The notes: generated by a model from the sequence alone, not told the origin. A DNA stretch of 64,000 nt from Eoetvoesia sp035555955 (GCF_035555955.1 NZ_DATMGA010000012.1:1-64000), one strand, 5' to 3'. Shown: positions 24,314 through 33,430, counted from the stretch's first letter. Program-made: numbers and translations.

Positions 24314-24703
24314 TCAAGCTGGATCGTAATAGTGGATTTCGACCATATAGCAGCCGTTGACCGAGCGGAAGGGGCCGTGATATGCCCCGGGCGGACGCAC
24401 CGCGTAGGTATAGCCTTCGAACGACTCGCCGCCTTCGCCGTTTTCATCGGCCCCCACGGTCATGTCGCCTTCAAACATGAACACTTCTTCCCAGTAGTCG
24501 TGCACGATTTTTTCATGCGTGGCCAGGCCGGGAGGAAAGCGCATGATGCGGGTACGGCTGCCCTTTTTGTTTTCGGTGTCCAAAGAACCGGAAATAATAA
24601 GTTCCAGCGCCCCCGAATCGGGCGCGTACCCCTCGGGCAATTTCCAGTCGCCCTTGTCAAGGTCGATTTTATGGAACTCATGATGTAGCTTGGTTACTGC
24701 CAT
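24314..24703 (-). CDS. Small cupin protein (module 1)
   Basis: 129 aa single cupin. VHDYWEEVFMFEGDM has the His and Glu of cupin motif 1 and PPGAYHGPF the His of motif 2, so a metal site is likely although the usual HxH is incomplete. About half of residues match the cupin at 59543-59929, including the identical ends VHDYWEEVF, RPPGAYHGPF and EIHYYDPA. It could be an isomerase, a ring-opening enzyme or a lactonase-like accessory; nothing decides. It sits between the flavin reductase and DUF2848 genes. Confidence 0.85.
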   Translation of the reverse strand: MAVTKLHHEFHKIDLDKGDWKLPEGYAPDSGALELIISGSLDTENKKGSRTRIMRFPPGLATHEKIVHDYWEEVFMFEGDMTVGADENGEGGESFEGYTYAVRPPGAYHGPFRSVNGCYMVEIHYYDPA

Positions 24704-24727
24704 TGCATACTCCTTGCTTTTGAATGA

Positions 24728-25261
24728 TTAGCGAGCCGCAGCGCTTTGTTCGCACCGCAACGACGCGTAGTTGCCGCGAAAGAACACCAGAGGAGCGGGA
24801 GCCTCGCTTTGCGGATGATGAATACGCAGCACCCTTCCGACAAAGATCAGATGATCGCCCCCGTCGTGCGTCGCATACGGAACGCACTGGAATGAAACAA
24901 TTGCCTTGGCCAGGGTAAACGGCAGGCCGTCGTGGTGGACGATTTCGGTATCCGACCATTTGTCAGCCTTGGCCGCAGCGAAACGGTTTGAAATGTGCTG
25001 GTGCTCTTCGCCCAGGACATTGATGCTGTACATCGAGGCGCCGCACAAGGTCTTCAGGCTCAAGGCGTTTTTGCCTATCGAGAACAGCACCAGGGGCGGA
25101 TCCAGAGAAACCGAGTTGAATGAGGTGATCGTCATGCCAACCCGGCCTTCTTGGTTGGCGCCTTCGGCGGTCACGACCGCCACCCCGGTGGGGAATAGAC
25201 CCAGCGCCGAACGGAAATCGTCTCGAGCCACGGTCGGAAACGGGTTGGATACTTGACTCAT
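24728..25261 (-). CDS. Flavin reductase (HpaC-like)
   Basis: 177 aa from MSQVSNPFPT, with AGGAG about 10 nt upstream. FPTGVAVVTA, GMTITSFNSVSLDPPLVLFSI and FVGRVLRIHH are hallmarks of the FMN/FAD:NADH reductase family that supplies reduced flavin to two-component monooxygenases. It lies 29 bp downstream of an HpaB-type oxygenase, which is the expected partner. Confidence 0.93.
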   Translation of the reverse strand: MSQVSNPFPTVARDDFRSALGLFPTGVAVVTAEGANQEGRVGMTITSFNSVSLDPPLVLFSIGKNALSLKTLCGASMYSINVLGEEHQHISNRFAAAKADKWSDTEIVHHDGLPFTLAKAIVSFQCVPYATHDGGDHLIFVGRVLRIHHPQSEAPAPLVFFRGNYASLRCEQSAAAR

Positions 25262-25290
25262 GATGGCTGCTCCTGAATAAGGATGGGACG

Positions 25291-26763
25291 TCAGGCAACA
25301 ACGCCTTCTTTGAGACTTGCCGCCGGCACGTCGTAGCTTGACAGCAGGTGATCGGCCACGCCCTCGAAGGCATTCCAGTCGGCATGCATGAAGTTGTAGT
25401 TGCGCACCACGAACGAGGCGCCCGCGTAGAACTTCTCGTACTGCTGATGACGCCCGGCAAACTCGGAACCGGTCAGATCCCAGGCCAGCTTGTACAGCTT
25501 CATGCGATCGACGGCCGGCAGTTGAGGGGTGGCCCAATACCGCTCGAAGGTATCGCGCAGCTTGGGGTCGGCCATGACCGATACATCAGCCGGCATCTGG
25601 AACACGCTGCCGCCGCACAGCTCGCGCAGCTCGTCGATGATTTTCGAGTAGTTCTCGGTGCACCAGTTAAGCGCGGCATACACCAGGCGGCGGTTGAAGC
25701 AGTAGTAACCATCGGAAGGCCATTCTTCCGCACCCTGGATCTGACCCAATATGATGCCTTGCAGCACGCCTTCCCAGGCGGCCAGCTTGCCCAGGGTTTC
25801 GCGCACGGCGGGAATCTTATCGGCGCCCGATGCCTTGGTGATCTTGCTGGCCATGCCCACGATAAGCTGCATCTTGGCCAGATAGCGCACGTTGGACTGA
25901 TGGTTGCCGTAGGTGTGGCCGGCGGTATCCACATAGATTTTACGCGCCAACACTGGGTCGTTGTGAACGAATACTTTTTCCCAGGGAACCTTGACTTCGT
26001 TGCAAAACAGCATGGCATCGGATTCGTCGAAACGATGGGCAAGCGGGCTTTCAAAGTCGCACAGCGTGTCGCGGCCCATGGGCTTGCGCGACCACAGTTC
26101 CACGCCGGGCGCATTGCACGGCACAGCGCAGGTAATGGCCTGGTCGGCCTGATCGGGGGCAAGGGGGATGAGATTGCCAATCCAGATTTCGTTGGCGTAG
26201 GCGGCGCCCGTGGCCAGCATCTTGATGCCGGAAATCACAATGCCGTCGTCGTCTTCGCGCACCACGCGCAGCGAAGGCATGGGCAGCTTGTTTTCCTGGT
26301 AGAACTCGGGCGTGCGGGCCGAGGCAGGCGGCACCACGGCATAGACGGCGTAGCTGTCCGTCTTGCGCAGATGGTCGTAGTAGGCCATGAGGTTATCGGC
26401 GAACTTGCCGAATACCTCGGGCTTGAGGCTCATACCCGTAACAAAGCTGGATACGTGGTCGGGAGAGCGGCCAAACATGCCGTAGGTACTATCGGCAATG
26501 GCGCGATGGACGCCATAGCGGAACTCAAGGTCGGCCTTGCTGCGCGCGCGCAGGAAGTAACCGCTATAGCGCTCTCCGTCTTCTTCGAAAGTCATGGAGT
26601 CGCGGTTTTCGGCTGCGCGCTTCAGATCGTAGATATTGGCAATGGACTGCGCGCCATTACGGAAGGCGGGGTGGGTGGTGACATCCGTGACGCGCTCGTT
26701 GCCGACGTAGATGACACGCCCGTCGCGCAAAGACTCCAGATGTTCGGAACCGGTTTTCAACAT
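25291..26763 (-). CDS. FADH2-dependent monooxygenase, 4-hydroxyphenylacetate 3-hydroxylase (HpaB) family
   Basis: 490 aa from MLKTGSEHLESLRDGR, with GGAG upstream. The HpaB pattern is clear: RVTDVTTHPAFRNGAQSIANIYDL, a middle acyl-CoA-dehydrogenase-like domain with ISGIKMLATGAAYANE, and a C-terminal four-helix domain ending TGSEFAGRHQQYEKFYAG. With the reductase gene next to it, it forms a two-component hydroxylase. HpaB relatives hydroxylate phenols, but also heteroaromatics; the neighbouring amidase argues for a nitrogen-containing substrate. First gene of the module 1 operon, promoter in the AT-rich region upstream. Confidence 0.92.
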   Translation of the reverse strand: MLKTGSEHLESLRDGRVIYVGNERVTDVTTHPAFRNGAQSIANIYDLKRAAENRDSMTFEEDGERYSGYFLRARSKADLEFRYGVHRAIADSTYGMFGRSPDHVSSFVTGMSLKPEVFGKFADNLMAYYDHLRKTDSYAVYAVVPPASARTPEFYQENKLPMPSLRVVREDDDGIVISGIKMLATGAAYANEIWIGNLIPLAPDQADQAITCAVPCNAPGVELWSRKPMGRDTLCDFESPLAHRFDESDAMLFCNEVKVPWEKVFVHNDPVLARKIYVDTAGHTYGNHQSNVRYLAKMQLIVGMASKITKASGADKIPAVRETLGKLAAWEGVLQGIILGQIQGAEEWPSDGYYCFNRRLVYAALNWCTENYSKIIDELRELCGGSVFQMPADVSVMADPKLRDTFERYWATPQLPAVDRMKLYKLAWDLTGSEFAGRHQQYEKFYAGASFVVRNYNFMHADWNAFEGVADHLLSSYDVPAASLKEGVVA

Positions 26764-26875
26764 TTCAAATACTCCAGAAATTTGCTGCACGATTTACGTG
26801 CCTAGTGTTGTTTGGCTAATTCGCCGGACCGCTCAAGCCGGGAAGGCAAAAATCATCCGTTGTTTAATTTTACAT

Positions 26876-26928
26876 TAAAAGCTAAGTTTATTAGCTATTT
26901 TATTTAGGCATATTATTGGGATTATCCC
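26876..26928. promoter_or_regulatory. Palindromic AT-rich region upstream of monooxygenase operon
   Basis: AGCTAA-N5-TTAGCT at 26880-26896, in a longer imperfect repeat 26876-26902, and GGGATTATCCC at 26918-26928. The first begins 113 bp upstream of the monooxygenase ATG; a related AGCT-containing repeat begins 114 bp upstream of the ABC binding-protein ATG at 31568, suggesting a shared regulator. Confidence 0.5.
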
Positions 26929-26983
26929 TAGTAATTCAGAGAAGCGGGCCGCCGGCTAACCCCTCAGCCAGCCAACGGTGCCT

Positions 26984-27640
26984 CTACTGGATTTCCCCGC
27001 GCTCAATCTGCAACGTGTAATCGGCGATTTCACCTAGCAGATCGGGCGAAGACTCGGTAACAAGCAGGGCAAGGTCGGGCCGTTTATTCCGCACCTTGCC
27101 AAGCGTGCGGGCATACTCAAGCGCCAAGGCCGGGGCCAGGCCCTGAAACGGCTCGTCGAGCACCAAAGCGTAACGCGCGATCATAAGCGCCCGCCCTAGC
27201 GCAACCATCTTGCCTTGCCCGCCCGACACCCCGCCGCCCGGACGTTTGCGCATTACAGCCAGCGAAGGCATCAGTTCATAGATCTCTTCAAGCCTGCTGG
27301 CGCGCTCATCGACCGACAACCCCAACGCCAGGGACGGTAGAAGAATATTGTCTTCGACCGTAAATTCGGGCACCAGGCGGCGGTCTTCCGGAGCGTAGCC
27401 AATACCCTGATGCGCCCGCTTATAAGCGGGCGTGATGCCTATGTTTTCGCCTTTTAACGTGACCGAGCCGGACTGCATGGGGAGCAGACCCATAAAGGCG
27501 CGCAAGGTGGTTGTCTTGCCGGCGCCATTACGACCGATCAGGGTAGTGGTTTTTCCGGCCTCCAGCTTGAAGGACACGCCACGCAAAATGGGAATACCGT
27601 TGATGGCGACATGGATGTTTTCAATATTCAGCATGGTCAT
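26984..27640 (-). CDS. Branched-chain-type ABC transporter ATP-binding protein (LivF-like)
   Basis: 218 aa. Walker A GRNGAGKTT, signature VSGGQGKMVALGRAL and Walker B ALVLDEPFQGLAP are intact; the signature VSGGQ is followed by GKM rather than the usual QQQ/QRM. The length is slightly shorter than typical LivF (about 235). It overlaps the LivG-like gene by 4 bp. It energises import with the membrane proteins encoded upstream. Confidence 0.93.
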   Translation of the reverse strand: MTMLNIENIHVAINGIPILRGVSFKLEAGKTTTLIGRNGAGKTTTLRAFMGLLPMQSGSVTLKGENIGITPAYKRAHQGIGYAPEDRRLVPEFTVEDNILLPSLALGLSVDERASRLEEIYELMPSLAVMRKRPGGGVSGGQGKMVALGRALMIARYALVLDEPFQGLAPALALEYARTLGKVRNKRPDLALLVTESSPDLLGEIADYTLQIERGEIQ

Positions 27641-28380
27641 ACTCCCACCACTTTATGCAGCACCTCGGCATTTTTGAACACCTCCGAGGGCGGCCCTTGA
27701 ACCAGCACGCGCCCGGCATCCCATACCGCCACGCGGTCGGAATAACGCTGCACGACCTCCATGTCATGTTCCACAAACAACGCGGTAACCTTGGCTTGCC
27801 GCAACGCCTTCATCAGCGTTTCCATCAGGGCGAAGCGTTCAATCGAACTTACACCGCTGGTAGGCTCGTCCAGCAGAATCAGCCGGGGCTTCAGCGCCAG
27901 CGCCAAAACAATGTCAAGCAGCTTGCGCTTGCCCTCGGGCAATGCGTCGGCAAACTGTCCTGCCTGATCCTGCAAGCCGACCAATGCAAGCAGCTCCATG
28001 GCCTCTTCGCGCCGGCGACCGGCGCCGAGGCTTTCGAACCACGACCAGATGCCTTGTTTGGCCGCCATGGCGATCAGCAGGTTGTCCAGCACGGTCTGGT
28101 CGAGAAAAAGCTGGGGAATCTGAAACGCCCGGGCGATTCCCCGATGGGCAATGGAACGTGGAGCCATTGCCGTAATCGAAATGCCGTCCAGACAAACCTC
28201 ACCGGAGTCGGGCTTGAGATAGCCGCTGCACAGGTTGAGGAAAGTCGTCTTGCCGGATCCGTTAGGCCCGATAATGGCAACGAATTCCCCCTCGTTGATC
28301 TGGAAGGTGATGCCATCGACGGCCGTTACCCCATAAAAGGCAATACGCAGATCCTTGGCTTCTAGTAAGGGATGGCTCAT
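27637..28380 (-). CDS. Branched-chain-type ABC transporter ATP-binding protein (LivG-like)
   Basis: 247 aa. Walker A GPNGSGKTT and Walker B LILLDEPTSGVSS are clear, and the region between carries the extended LivG insert. The signature motif is unusual: ADALPEGKRKLLDIVLALA has LPEGK in place of the typical LSYGQ, so ATP hydrolysis may rely on the partner's composite site. It overlaps both neighbours by 4 bp (ATGA). Confidence 0.92.
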   Translation of the reverse strand: MSHPLLEAKDLRIAFYGVTAVDGITFQINEGEFVAIIGPNGSGKTTFLNLCSGYLKPDSGEVCLDGISITAMAPRSIAHRGIARAFQIPQLFLDQTVLDNLLIAMAAKQGIWSWFESLGAGRRREEAMELLALVGLQDQAGQFADALPEGKRKLLDIVLALALKPRLILLDEPTSGVSSIERFALMETLMKALRQAKVTALFVEHDMEVVQRYSDRVAVWDAGRVLVQGPPSEVFKNAEVLHKVVGV

Positions 28381-29309
28381 GATGCGCTCCGACGACGTTT
28401 ACGGATCAGGCCATACAGGCCGCTGGGCAGGAAAACAATAACGACGATCAGCGCCACCCCGGTGATCAGGTTCCAGGCATCGGTAAGATTGACCGATGCC
28501 GAATGCAGCAGCTCAAGAAAGAACGAGCCGATGAAAGGCCCCGCCGCCCCTCCAATACCCCCTAGAACGGCGATCAGCACAAATTGCGCGGAGGTAATCC
28601 AATAGCCGAAATCCGGAAGAACGTGGCCGATGGCGCTACCCGCGATAACGCCTCCAAAACCGGACAGTGCCGCTGAAACCACGTAAGCGGCCAACAACAC
28701 CGAGCGCGCCGATACCCCTAAATATTCAAGCCGCAGTTCGTTGCCCTCGATGGCGGAAAGCGCATAGCCGAGAGGACTCTTCCAATAGCGCTGCACCAGA
28801 TAGCCCAGGACTATCATCAGCGCCACCGAAAAGTAATACAGCACGTGATCGAATCCCGGTTTCTCCAGAGGTATCCAAAGGAACGTGGGAGTTTGCAGCG
28901 CCATGCCGTCGGTGCCGCCCGTCACGCTATACATCTTGGCGATCAAGGAGTACACCACCATCGAAATGGCAAGGTTGAGCATGGCAAAGAAAATGGCCCT
29001 GTAGCGCACCACAAAAGCGCCGACGATCAGCCCCGCGATGGCCGAACCCATTGTTCCCAGGACAAGCAATACAAGAAATTCATTGATCCCCAGGCGCGAT
29101 AGGAAGGCGATGCAATAAGCGCCTATTGCAAAAAACATGGCGTGCCCAATGGAGATCAGTCCGGCTCGCAGCAAAATGGCGACACCCAACGCGACCATCC
29201 CGTTGGCCATGGCCAGGGTCAGGACAAACTGCAACCAAGGAGCAGCGAAAGGCACAACCGCCAGCACGACCAGCACCAGGGCGGATAAAACAGAGATAAT
29301 TGGACGCAT
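28377..29309 (-). CDS. Branched-chain-type ABC transporter permease (LivM-like)
   Basis: 310 aa, about eight to ten membrane segments. Typical LivM stretches: LISIGHAMFFAIGAYCIAFL (with SxGHxxFxxIGAY), SVTGGTDGM, GYALSAIEGNELRLEYLGVS, and SGFGGVIAGSAIGHVLPDFGYWITSAQFVLIAVLGGIG. It overlaps livG-like by 4 bp and follows livH-like by 5 bp. It forms half of the inner-membrane pore. Confidence 0.93.
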   Translation of the reverse strand: MRPIISVLSALVLVVLAVVPFAAPWLQFVLTLAMANGMVALGVAILLRAGLISIGHAMFFAIGAYCIAFLSRLGINEFLVLLVLGTMGSAIAGLIVGAFVVRYRAIFFAMLNLAISMVVYSLIAKMYSVTGGTDGMALQTPTFLWIPLEKPGFDHVLYYFSVALMIVLGYLVQRYWKSPLGYALSAIEGNELRLEYLGVSARSVLLAAYVVSAALSGFGGVIAGSAIGHVLPDFGYWITSAQFVLIAVLGGIGGAAGPFIGSFFLELLHSASVNLTDAWNLITGVALIVVIVFLPSGLYGLIRKRRRSAS

Positions 29310-29314
29310 GATGC

Positions 29315-30214
29315 TTAAATCCTCCGCGCCTGATCGTTGCCAAACAAACCATACGGGCGAATCAACAGTACGACCAACATGACGATGTAAGGCGCGACCG
29401 CTTCGAGTTGAGGCGCGAAATAGATGGCGACGACACGAGCCAGCCCGACAATCACGGCGGCAAGCGCCGCGCCTTCAATCTGACCCAGGCCCCCGATAGC
29501 CGCCACCGCAAAGGCCAGAACTATTGTTTCCGCCCCAAGGCCCGGCGCCGCTCCCGATGTCGGTACCGCCAACGCCCCGCCCAGCGCCGCCAGAAACACG
29601 CCCAGCGTAAAGGCAAACGTGAACAGGCGCTTAGTGTTTATGCCGACGCTTAGCGCCATTTCCCGGTCGAATACCACCGCCGACAGCAGTTTCCCGATGC
29701 GGGTCTTCACCAGCATCATGCGCAGACCGAACACGACGATGATGGCCGCGATGATCAGGAGAATTTGATAGTTCAGATAGGTAACGCTGCCGATGGACGT
29801 GACGCCCAGCAATGTCATGGGTGTGTCTTCAGCAATGGAGCTCACGCCGAATACGATGCGCTGCAGGTCTTCAAGGATAAGAAACAGGCCAAACGTTGCA
29901 AGAATCTGCACCGCCTCGGATTTGCCAAGCGTCCACTGTATCAGCGTGGACTGCACCAAAGGCCCCAACAGCGCCGCCAGGATGACGGCGCTTGCCAGGA
30001 GAGCAACAAAGGTAAGCCAGGGAGAAAGCCCCGCCGAAATAACCCATAAGCACAACGAAGCAGCCACATACGCGCCAATGGAATAGAAACTGCCATGCGC
30101 TACATTAAGTACGCGCAACACGCTGAACACAAGCGTCAAACCGACGGCCACGAAAAAAATAAGCGCCGCGCTCGTCAAACTATCGACGAGCAAAGGAATT
30201 ATCAAGCCAAGCAT
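29315..30214 (-). CDS. Branched-chain-type ABC transporter permease (LivH-like)
   Basis: 299 aa, about eight membrane segments. LivH hallmarks: VLNVAHGSFYSIGAYVAASL, ILATFGLFLILEDLQRIVFG, and a C-terminal GGLGQIEGAALAAVIVGLARVVAIYFAPQLEAVAPYIVMLVVLLIRPYGLFG. The second half of the permease dimer with LivM-like. It lies 61 bp after the binding-protein gene. Confidence 0.93.
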   Translation of the reverse strand: MLGLIIPLLVDSLTSAALIFFVAVGLTLVFSVLRVLNVAHGSFYSIGAYVAASLCLWVISAGLSPWLTFVALLASAVILAALLGPLVQSTLIQWTLGKSEAVQILATFGLFLILEDLQRIVFGVSSIAEDTPMTLLGVTSIGSVTYLNYQILLIIAAIIVVFGLRMMLVKTRIGKLLSAVVFDREMALSVGINTKRLFTFAFTLGVFLAALGGALAVPTSGAAPGLGAETIVLAFAVAAIGGLGQIEGAALAAVIVGLARVVAIYFAPQLEAVAPYIVMLVVLLIRPYGLFGNDQARRI

Positions 30215-30275
30215 AAGTGGTTCCGTAACGTGATATCGCCAAGAGCGATCGATCCGCTCTCGGCCGCCGAAGTCA

Positions 30276-31568
30276 TTACTTGTAGCTACCCGGCTTGGGC
30301 AGGGATTTCAGAAGATCGGCGTTGATGGACTTCACCCACACCATTGGATCCTCGCCCTGGGGCGGGGTCAGCACCTTGCCGTCGTAGCGAACCATGTCGC
30401 CGATTACCGGGAAGGAGTAGTCGGGCGACTTGACCGTCGTGCCGATAACCTGATCGACCATGCCCTCGTTGTCCTTGCGGATGGTGCTGGTACCGGTCAG
30501 CGTGTCGAAGGAGCCGCTGGACATGGCTTTCGCCAACTCGTCACGAGAAGGCCATTTCCCGCCGTTCGCAGCCATGGCTTTTACATAGGCATCCTTCATG
30601 TAGATAACGGCATTGGCCATTTTCATGGACGGAAACACTGGGTATTCGCCGAAGCGCTGCTTGTATTCCTCTACGAAGCGCTTGGTTTCAGGCCTGGCCT
30701 GTGCATCGGGAGACATCCACCACCCGTCGCCCAGCACACCAACGATGACGCCTTGGGGCAAGGTATTTTGCTGAAGAACAGTTTCACCCAGAGCCAAAAT
30801 GACCTGGCTCTTGGAGAACAAGCCACGAGGCGACGCCTGCCTTACAAAGTTGGAAAGGTCAGCCCCCCAAAGCGCCGAAAACACCACGTCGGGCTGAGCA
30901 GCCAATAAGCGGGAAACCTCGGTTTGAAAATTGGCGGTTCCAAGCTTGGGAAAAAGGTTGGCCACGATTTCGATGTCGGGCCTGATTGCCTTCAGCGTAG
31001 CCGAGAAAACATTGGCCGCGTCATGCCCCATGGCATAGTCGGGGTTCAGCATGGCGACACGCTTTACATTGGGATTTTTCTGCAACAAATACAGAGCGTA
31101 AGCCGCGAACTCAGTCACGGTATTACCGTTGGGGCGGAAGTAGTAATTGCTTTTTCCGTCTGCCAGCAGTTGATGCGCATCGCAGTTCCAGGCAATAGTG
31201 GGAACTTTCAATTGTTCGACCGCCGGCTTCAAAGCCAGGCAGTTGGAGCTTGAAAGTGCGGCAATCATTACCTGGTTTTCGGGGTTGGAAGCCAGCCGGC
31301 GGTATTCAGCGATAACGCCTTCAGTGCCCTGGCCTTCGTCAACGACGGTAGCCTTGATAGGCACCCCAGCAATGCCACCGGCTTTGTTGATTTGGTCAAC
31401 CATCAGATCGGCGGCCTTCTTGCCTGGCATACCATAGGCCGCTGCAGGCCCCGAAGTGAAGGTAAAAACACCCACACCGACCGAAGCCGGTTTTTCTTGC
31501 GCGTGAAGCGGCGTCATTGCGGCACCCAGCGCAACCGCCGCAGCGGTGACCCAAGTCATCTTCATCAT
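30276..31568 (-). CDS. Branched-chain-type ABC transporter substrate-binding protein
   Basis: 430 aa. A signal peptide ends at about MTPLHAQ (residue 24). The mature protein follows the Leu/Ile/Val-binding fold with two lobes and ends in the usual aromatic-rich segment. Proteins in this group bind aromatic acids, amides or amino acids; the neighbours suggest the substrate of the monooxygenase/amidase pathway. First gene of a five-gene operon, divergent from a MarR regulator across 288 bp. Confidence 0.93.
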   Translation of the reverse strand: MMKMTWVTAAAVALGAAMTPLHAQEKPASVGVGVFTFTSGPAAAYGMPGKKAADLMVDQINKAGGIAGVPIKATVVDEGQGTEGVIAEYRRLASNPENQVMIAALSSSNCLALKPAVEQLKVPTIAWNCDAHQLLADGKSNYYFRPNGNTVTEFAAYALYLLQKNPNVKRVAMLNPDYAMGHDAANVFSATLKAIRPDIEIVANLFPKLGTANFQTEVSRLLAAQPDVVFSALWGADLSNFVRQASPRGLFSKSQVILALGETVLQQNTLPQGVIVGVLGDGWWMSPDAQARPETKRFVEEYKQRFGEYPVFPSMKMANAVIYMKDAYVKAMAANGGKWPSRDELAKAMSSGSFDTLTGTSTIRKDNEGMVDQVIGTTVKSPDYSFPVIGDMVRYDGKVLTPPQGEDPMVWVKSINADLLKSLPKPGSYK

Positions 31569-31681
31569 AGTCTCTCCTCAGCCTACTTTCATGTGAATTG
31601 ACGAGTTGTTACTCGCCAGCGGTAAACGTGAATCAAAGCATCCAGTCGTTTGCATGTAGCAAATATCGCGCAAACAATCTT

Positions 31682-31755
31682 TTAATATTAGCTGTGTTTA
31701 AAAGCTATTAAACAGTATCAAATTGCTTTTTGCAATATCATTTTCCTAGGGAAAA
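31682..31755. promoter_or_regulatory. Clustered inverted repeats between ABC operon and marR gene, probable operators
   Basis: Three symmetrical elements: TTAGCT...AGCTA within 31682-31711; ATTGC-TTTTT-GCAAT at 31722-31736, the TTGC/GCAA form common for MarR sites; and TTTTCC-TAG-GGAAAA at 31741-31755. They sit in the divergent promoter region of an ABC operon and a MarR gene. Confidence 0.5.
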
Positions 31756-31856
31756 CAACTAGAATGCCCCGACACTGCTGGATCAAAAACCGCAGAAACA
31801 GGCGCTGAGAAGGCGTACGCGATGTACAATCGGCTTTTTCACGAAGGTATTGCCCA

Positions 31857-32417
31857 ATGGCGTCCACGAACTCAAATCGCTCATTGACAATCACGCAGCC
31901 GTCATTTCTAGTCGACGGGTCAGACGCCGAGTTCCGCCTGCTCATTAACAAGCTGCTGTATTTTTCGGCGCGCTTGCTGGCAATCCGCGACGGTTTCGGG
32001 GCAATCATCGGTCTTACCGGCATACAGTATTCGATACTGATGTCGATCAAACAACTCTCGTCCGAAGACGAGGTCACCGTCAATCAACTGGCCGACCACC
32101 TGCATTTCAGCGGCTCATTCGTCACCGTTGAAACAGGCAAGCTGCAAAAGCGCGGCCTGATCAAAAAAAGCAGGCATATCCTCGATCGGCGCAAGATGGT
32201 GCTCAGCATCACCCCGGCGGGCCTTACGCTGCTGGAGGGGCTTACCGAGACCCAGCAAACCATCAACGACATCCTGTTCGACAAGCTCAACGCGCGCGAC
32301 TCCACCCAGTTGCGCAAGCTGGTCAGCCAATTGGTAAGCAATTCTGATTCCGCCACGCTTGAACTAACGCACCTGGTCTCGAAGCTGAACATCCAGCAAG
32401 GCAATTCGCACCCGTAA
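31857..32417 (+). CDS. MarR family transcriptional regulator
   Basis: 186 aa, about 30 residues longer than usual because of an N-terminal extension. The winged helix-turn-helix (about 75-145) includes VTVNQLADHLHFSGSFVTVETGKLQKRGLIKKSRHILDRRKMVLSITPAG with the conserved DRR/RK wing. MarR proteins usually repress until an aromatic ligand binds. Divergent from the ABC transporter; likely controls it and possibly the monooxygenase operon. Confidence 0.93.
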   Translation: MASTNSNRSLTITQPSFLVDGSDAEFRLLINKLLYFSARLLAIRDGFGAIIGLTGIQYSILMSIKQLSSEDEVTVNQLADHLHFSGSFVTVETGKLQKRGLIKKSRHILDRRKMVLSITPAGLTLLEGLTETQQTINDILFDKLNARDSTQLRKLVSQLVSNSDSATLELTHLVSKLNIQQGNSHP

Positions 32418-32437
32418 TATGCCTTGACCGCGGCCTG

Positions 32438-33430
32438 TCAGTAGAGATTCCGCTTGTAGTCGGACTCCAGGCTTTTGCGCATCAGGCCGGGAACGGCGAC
32501 CAACCCCTTGGCGACGATTGCGCCCAGGCCGCCGGCCTTGTGCAGCCTTACGTGCGCGGCGAAGATGGCCGCCGGATCGATGTCGGCGGGAGGCGCTTGC
32601 CCAACCCAAGGGTTGGCGCGTGCCAAGGCGGCGCTTTCGCGCAGCGCGATGAATGGCGACGCAATGCTGCCCACGAGCTTGGGGGTTTTATCGCGCACGG
32701 TGAAGGGCTGCCTTGATTGCGGGTCGGCGCTGATGCCGGCCTCGCCCTGCGCGCAGGCTACCCGGGTGCATCCGGGCACAATGAACAATGCCGACGCTTG
32801 GGGCCGCGCCAGGATATTGCGGAAGCTATCCGTACGGCGGTTTCCCGGACGATCGGCGAAGCGAATGCCGCCTTCGAACGGCTGGGCCAGCAGGCCGGCC
32901 GGGTCGCCCTTGGGGCTAAGATCGGTATTCAGCCGGGCATCGGCGGTGGCCAGAGCCATGAAACGGCTGGATTGAAGAAAGTCGGTCACATCGGCGGCCG
33001 GCGGTGGTGCGGGCTGCCAGAAATCCGAGCGCAGCAAGGCCTTGGCGCAATGCAAATAGCATTCCTGCACGGTGACGACAATAGCGTCACCCTCCGCGCT
33101 CGCCACCCTGCCGTTTACGCGCAGGGTCTCGCCCATGCCGGGAATGAGGAACAGCAACCCCACGCCACGCCCCTGCCGCGCCTGCTCGGGGTCGTCCAGC
33201 GCGGCGAGCGGCAATCGGAGCTGTTTTTCGTCCAGCGCCAAGGCGAAACCCGGATCGCCGCCGACGATGGTCGCGTCGATGCACTGTTCATCGCTGAAAC
33301 CGGCAAACGCCAGAGGCGATGCGCACAGCCAGCGGCGCGCATGGGCATCCAGATGATCGATGACCTTCAGGTCGATGGCCGCGGGCTTCGCGCCCGCCTG
33401 CGCCTCAAGCTCGGCTGTCGTCCGCAGCAT
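32438..33430 (-). CDS. Pyridoxamine 5'-phosphate oxidase-like flavin/split-barrel protein
   Basis: 330 aa from MLRTTAELEAQ; a 23-codon extension would overlap the 59-aa gene more deeply. Two split-barrel halves: an N-terminal one (about 50-140) with FLIPGMGETLRVNGRVA, and a C-terminal one (about 160-280) with FMALATADARLNTDLSPKGDPAG and FADRPGNRRTDSFRNILARPQASALFIVPG. Family members bind FMN, F420 or haem; here the position after a TonB receptor and PepSY gene suggests a reductive step in iron-chelate use. Its start overlaps the end of the 59-aa gene by 26 bp. Confidence 0.85.
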   Translation of the reverse strand: MLRTTAELEAQAGAKPAAIDLKVIDHLDAHARRWLCASPLAFAGFSDEQCIDATIVGGDPGFALALDEKQLRLPLAALDDPEQARQGRGVGLLFLIPGMGETLRVNGRVASAEGDAIVVTVQECYLHCAKALLRSDFWQPAPPPAADVTDFLQSSRFMALATADARLNTDLSPKGDPAGLLAQPFEGGIRFADRPGNRRTDSFRNILARPQASALFIVPGCTRVACAQGEAGISADPQSRQPFTVRDKTPKLVGSIASPFIALRESAALARANPWVGQAPPADIDPAAIFAAHVRLHKAGGLGAIVAKGLVAVPGLMRKSLESDYKRNLY

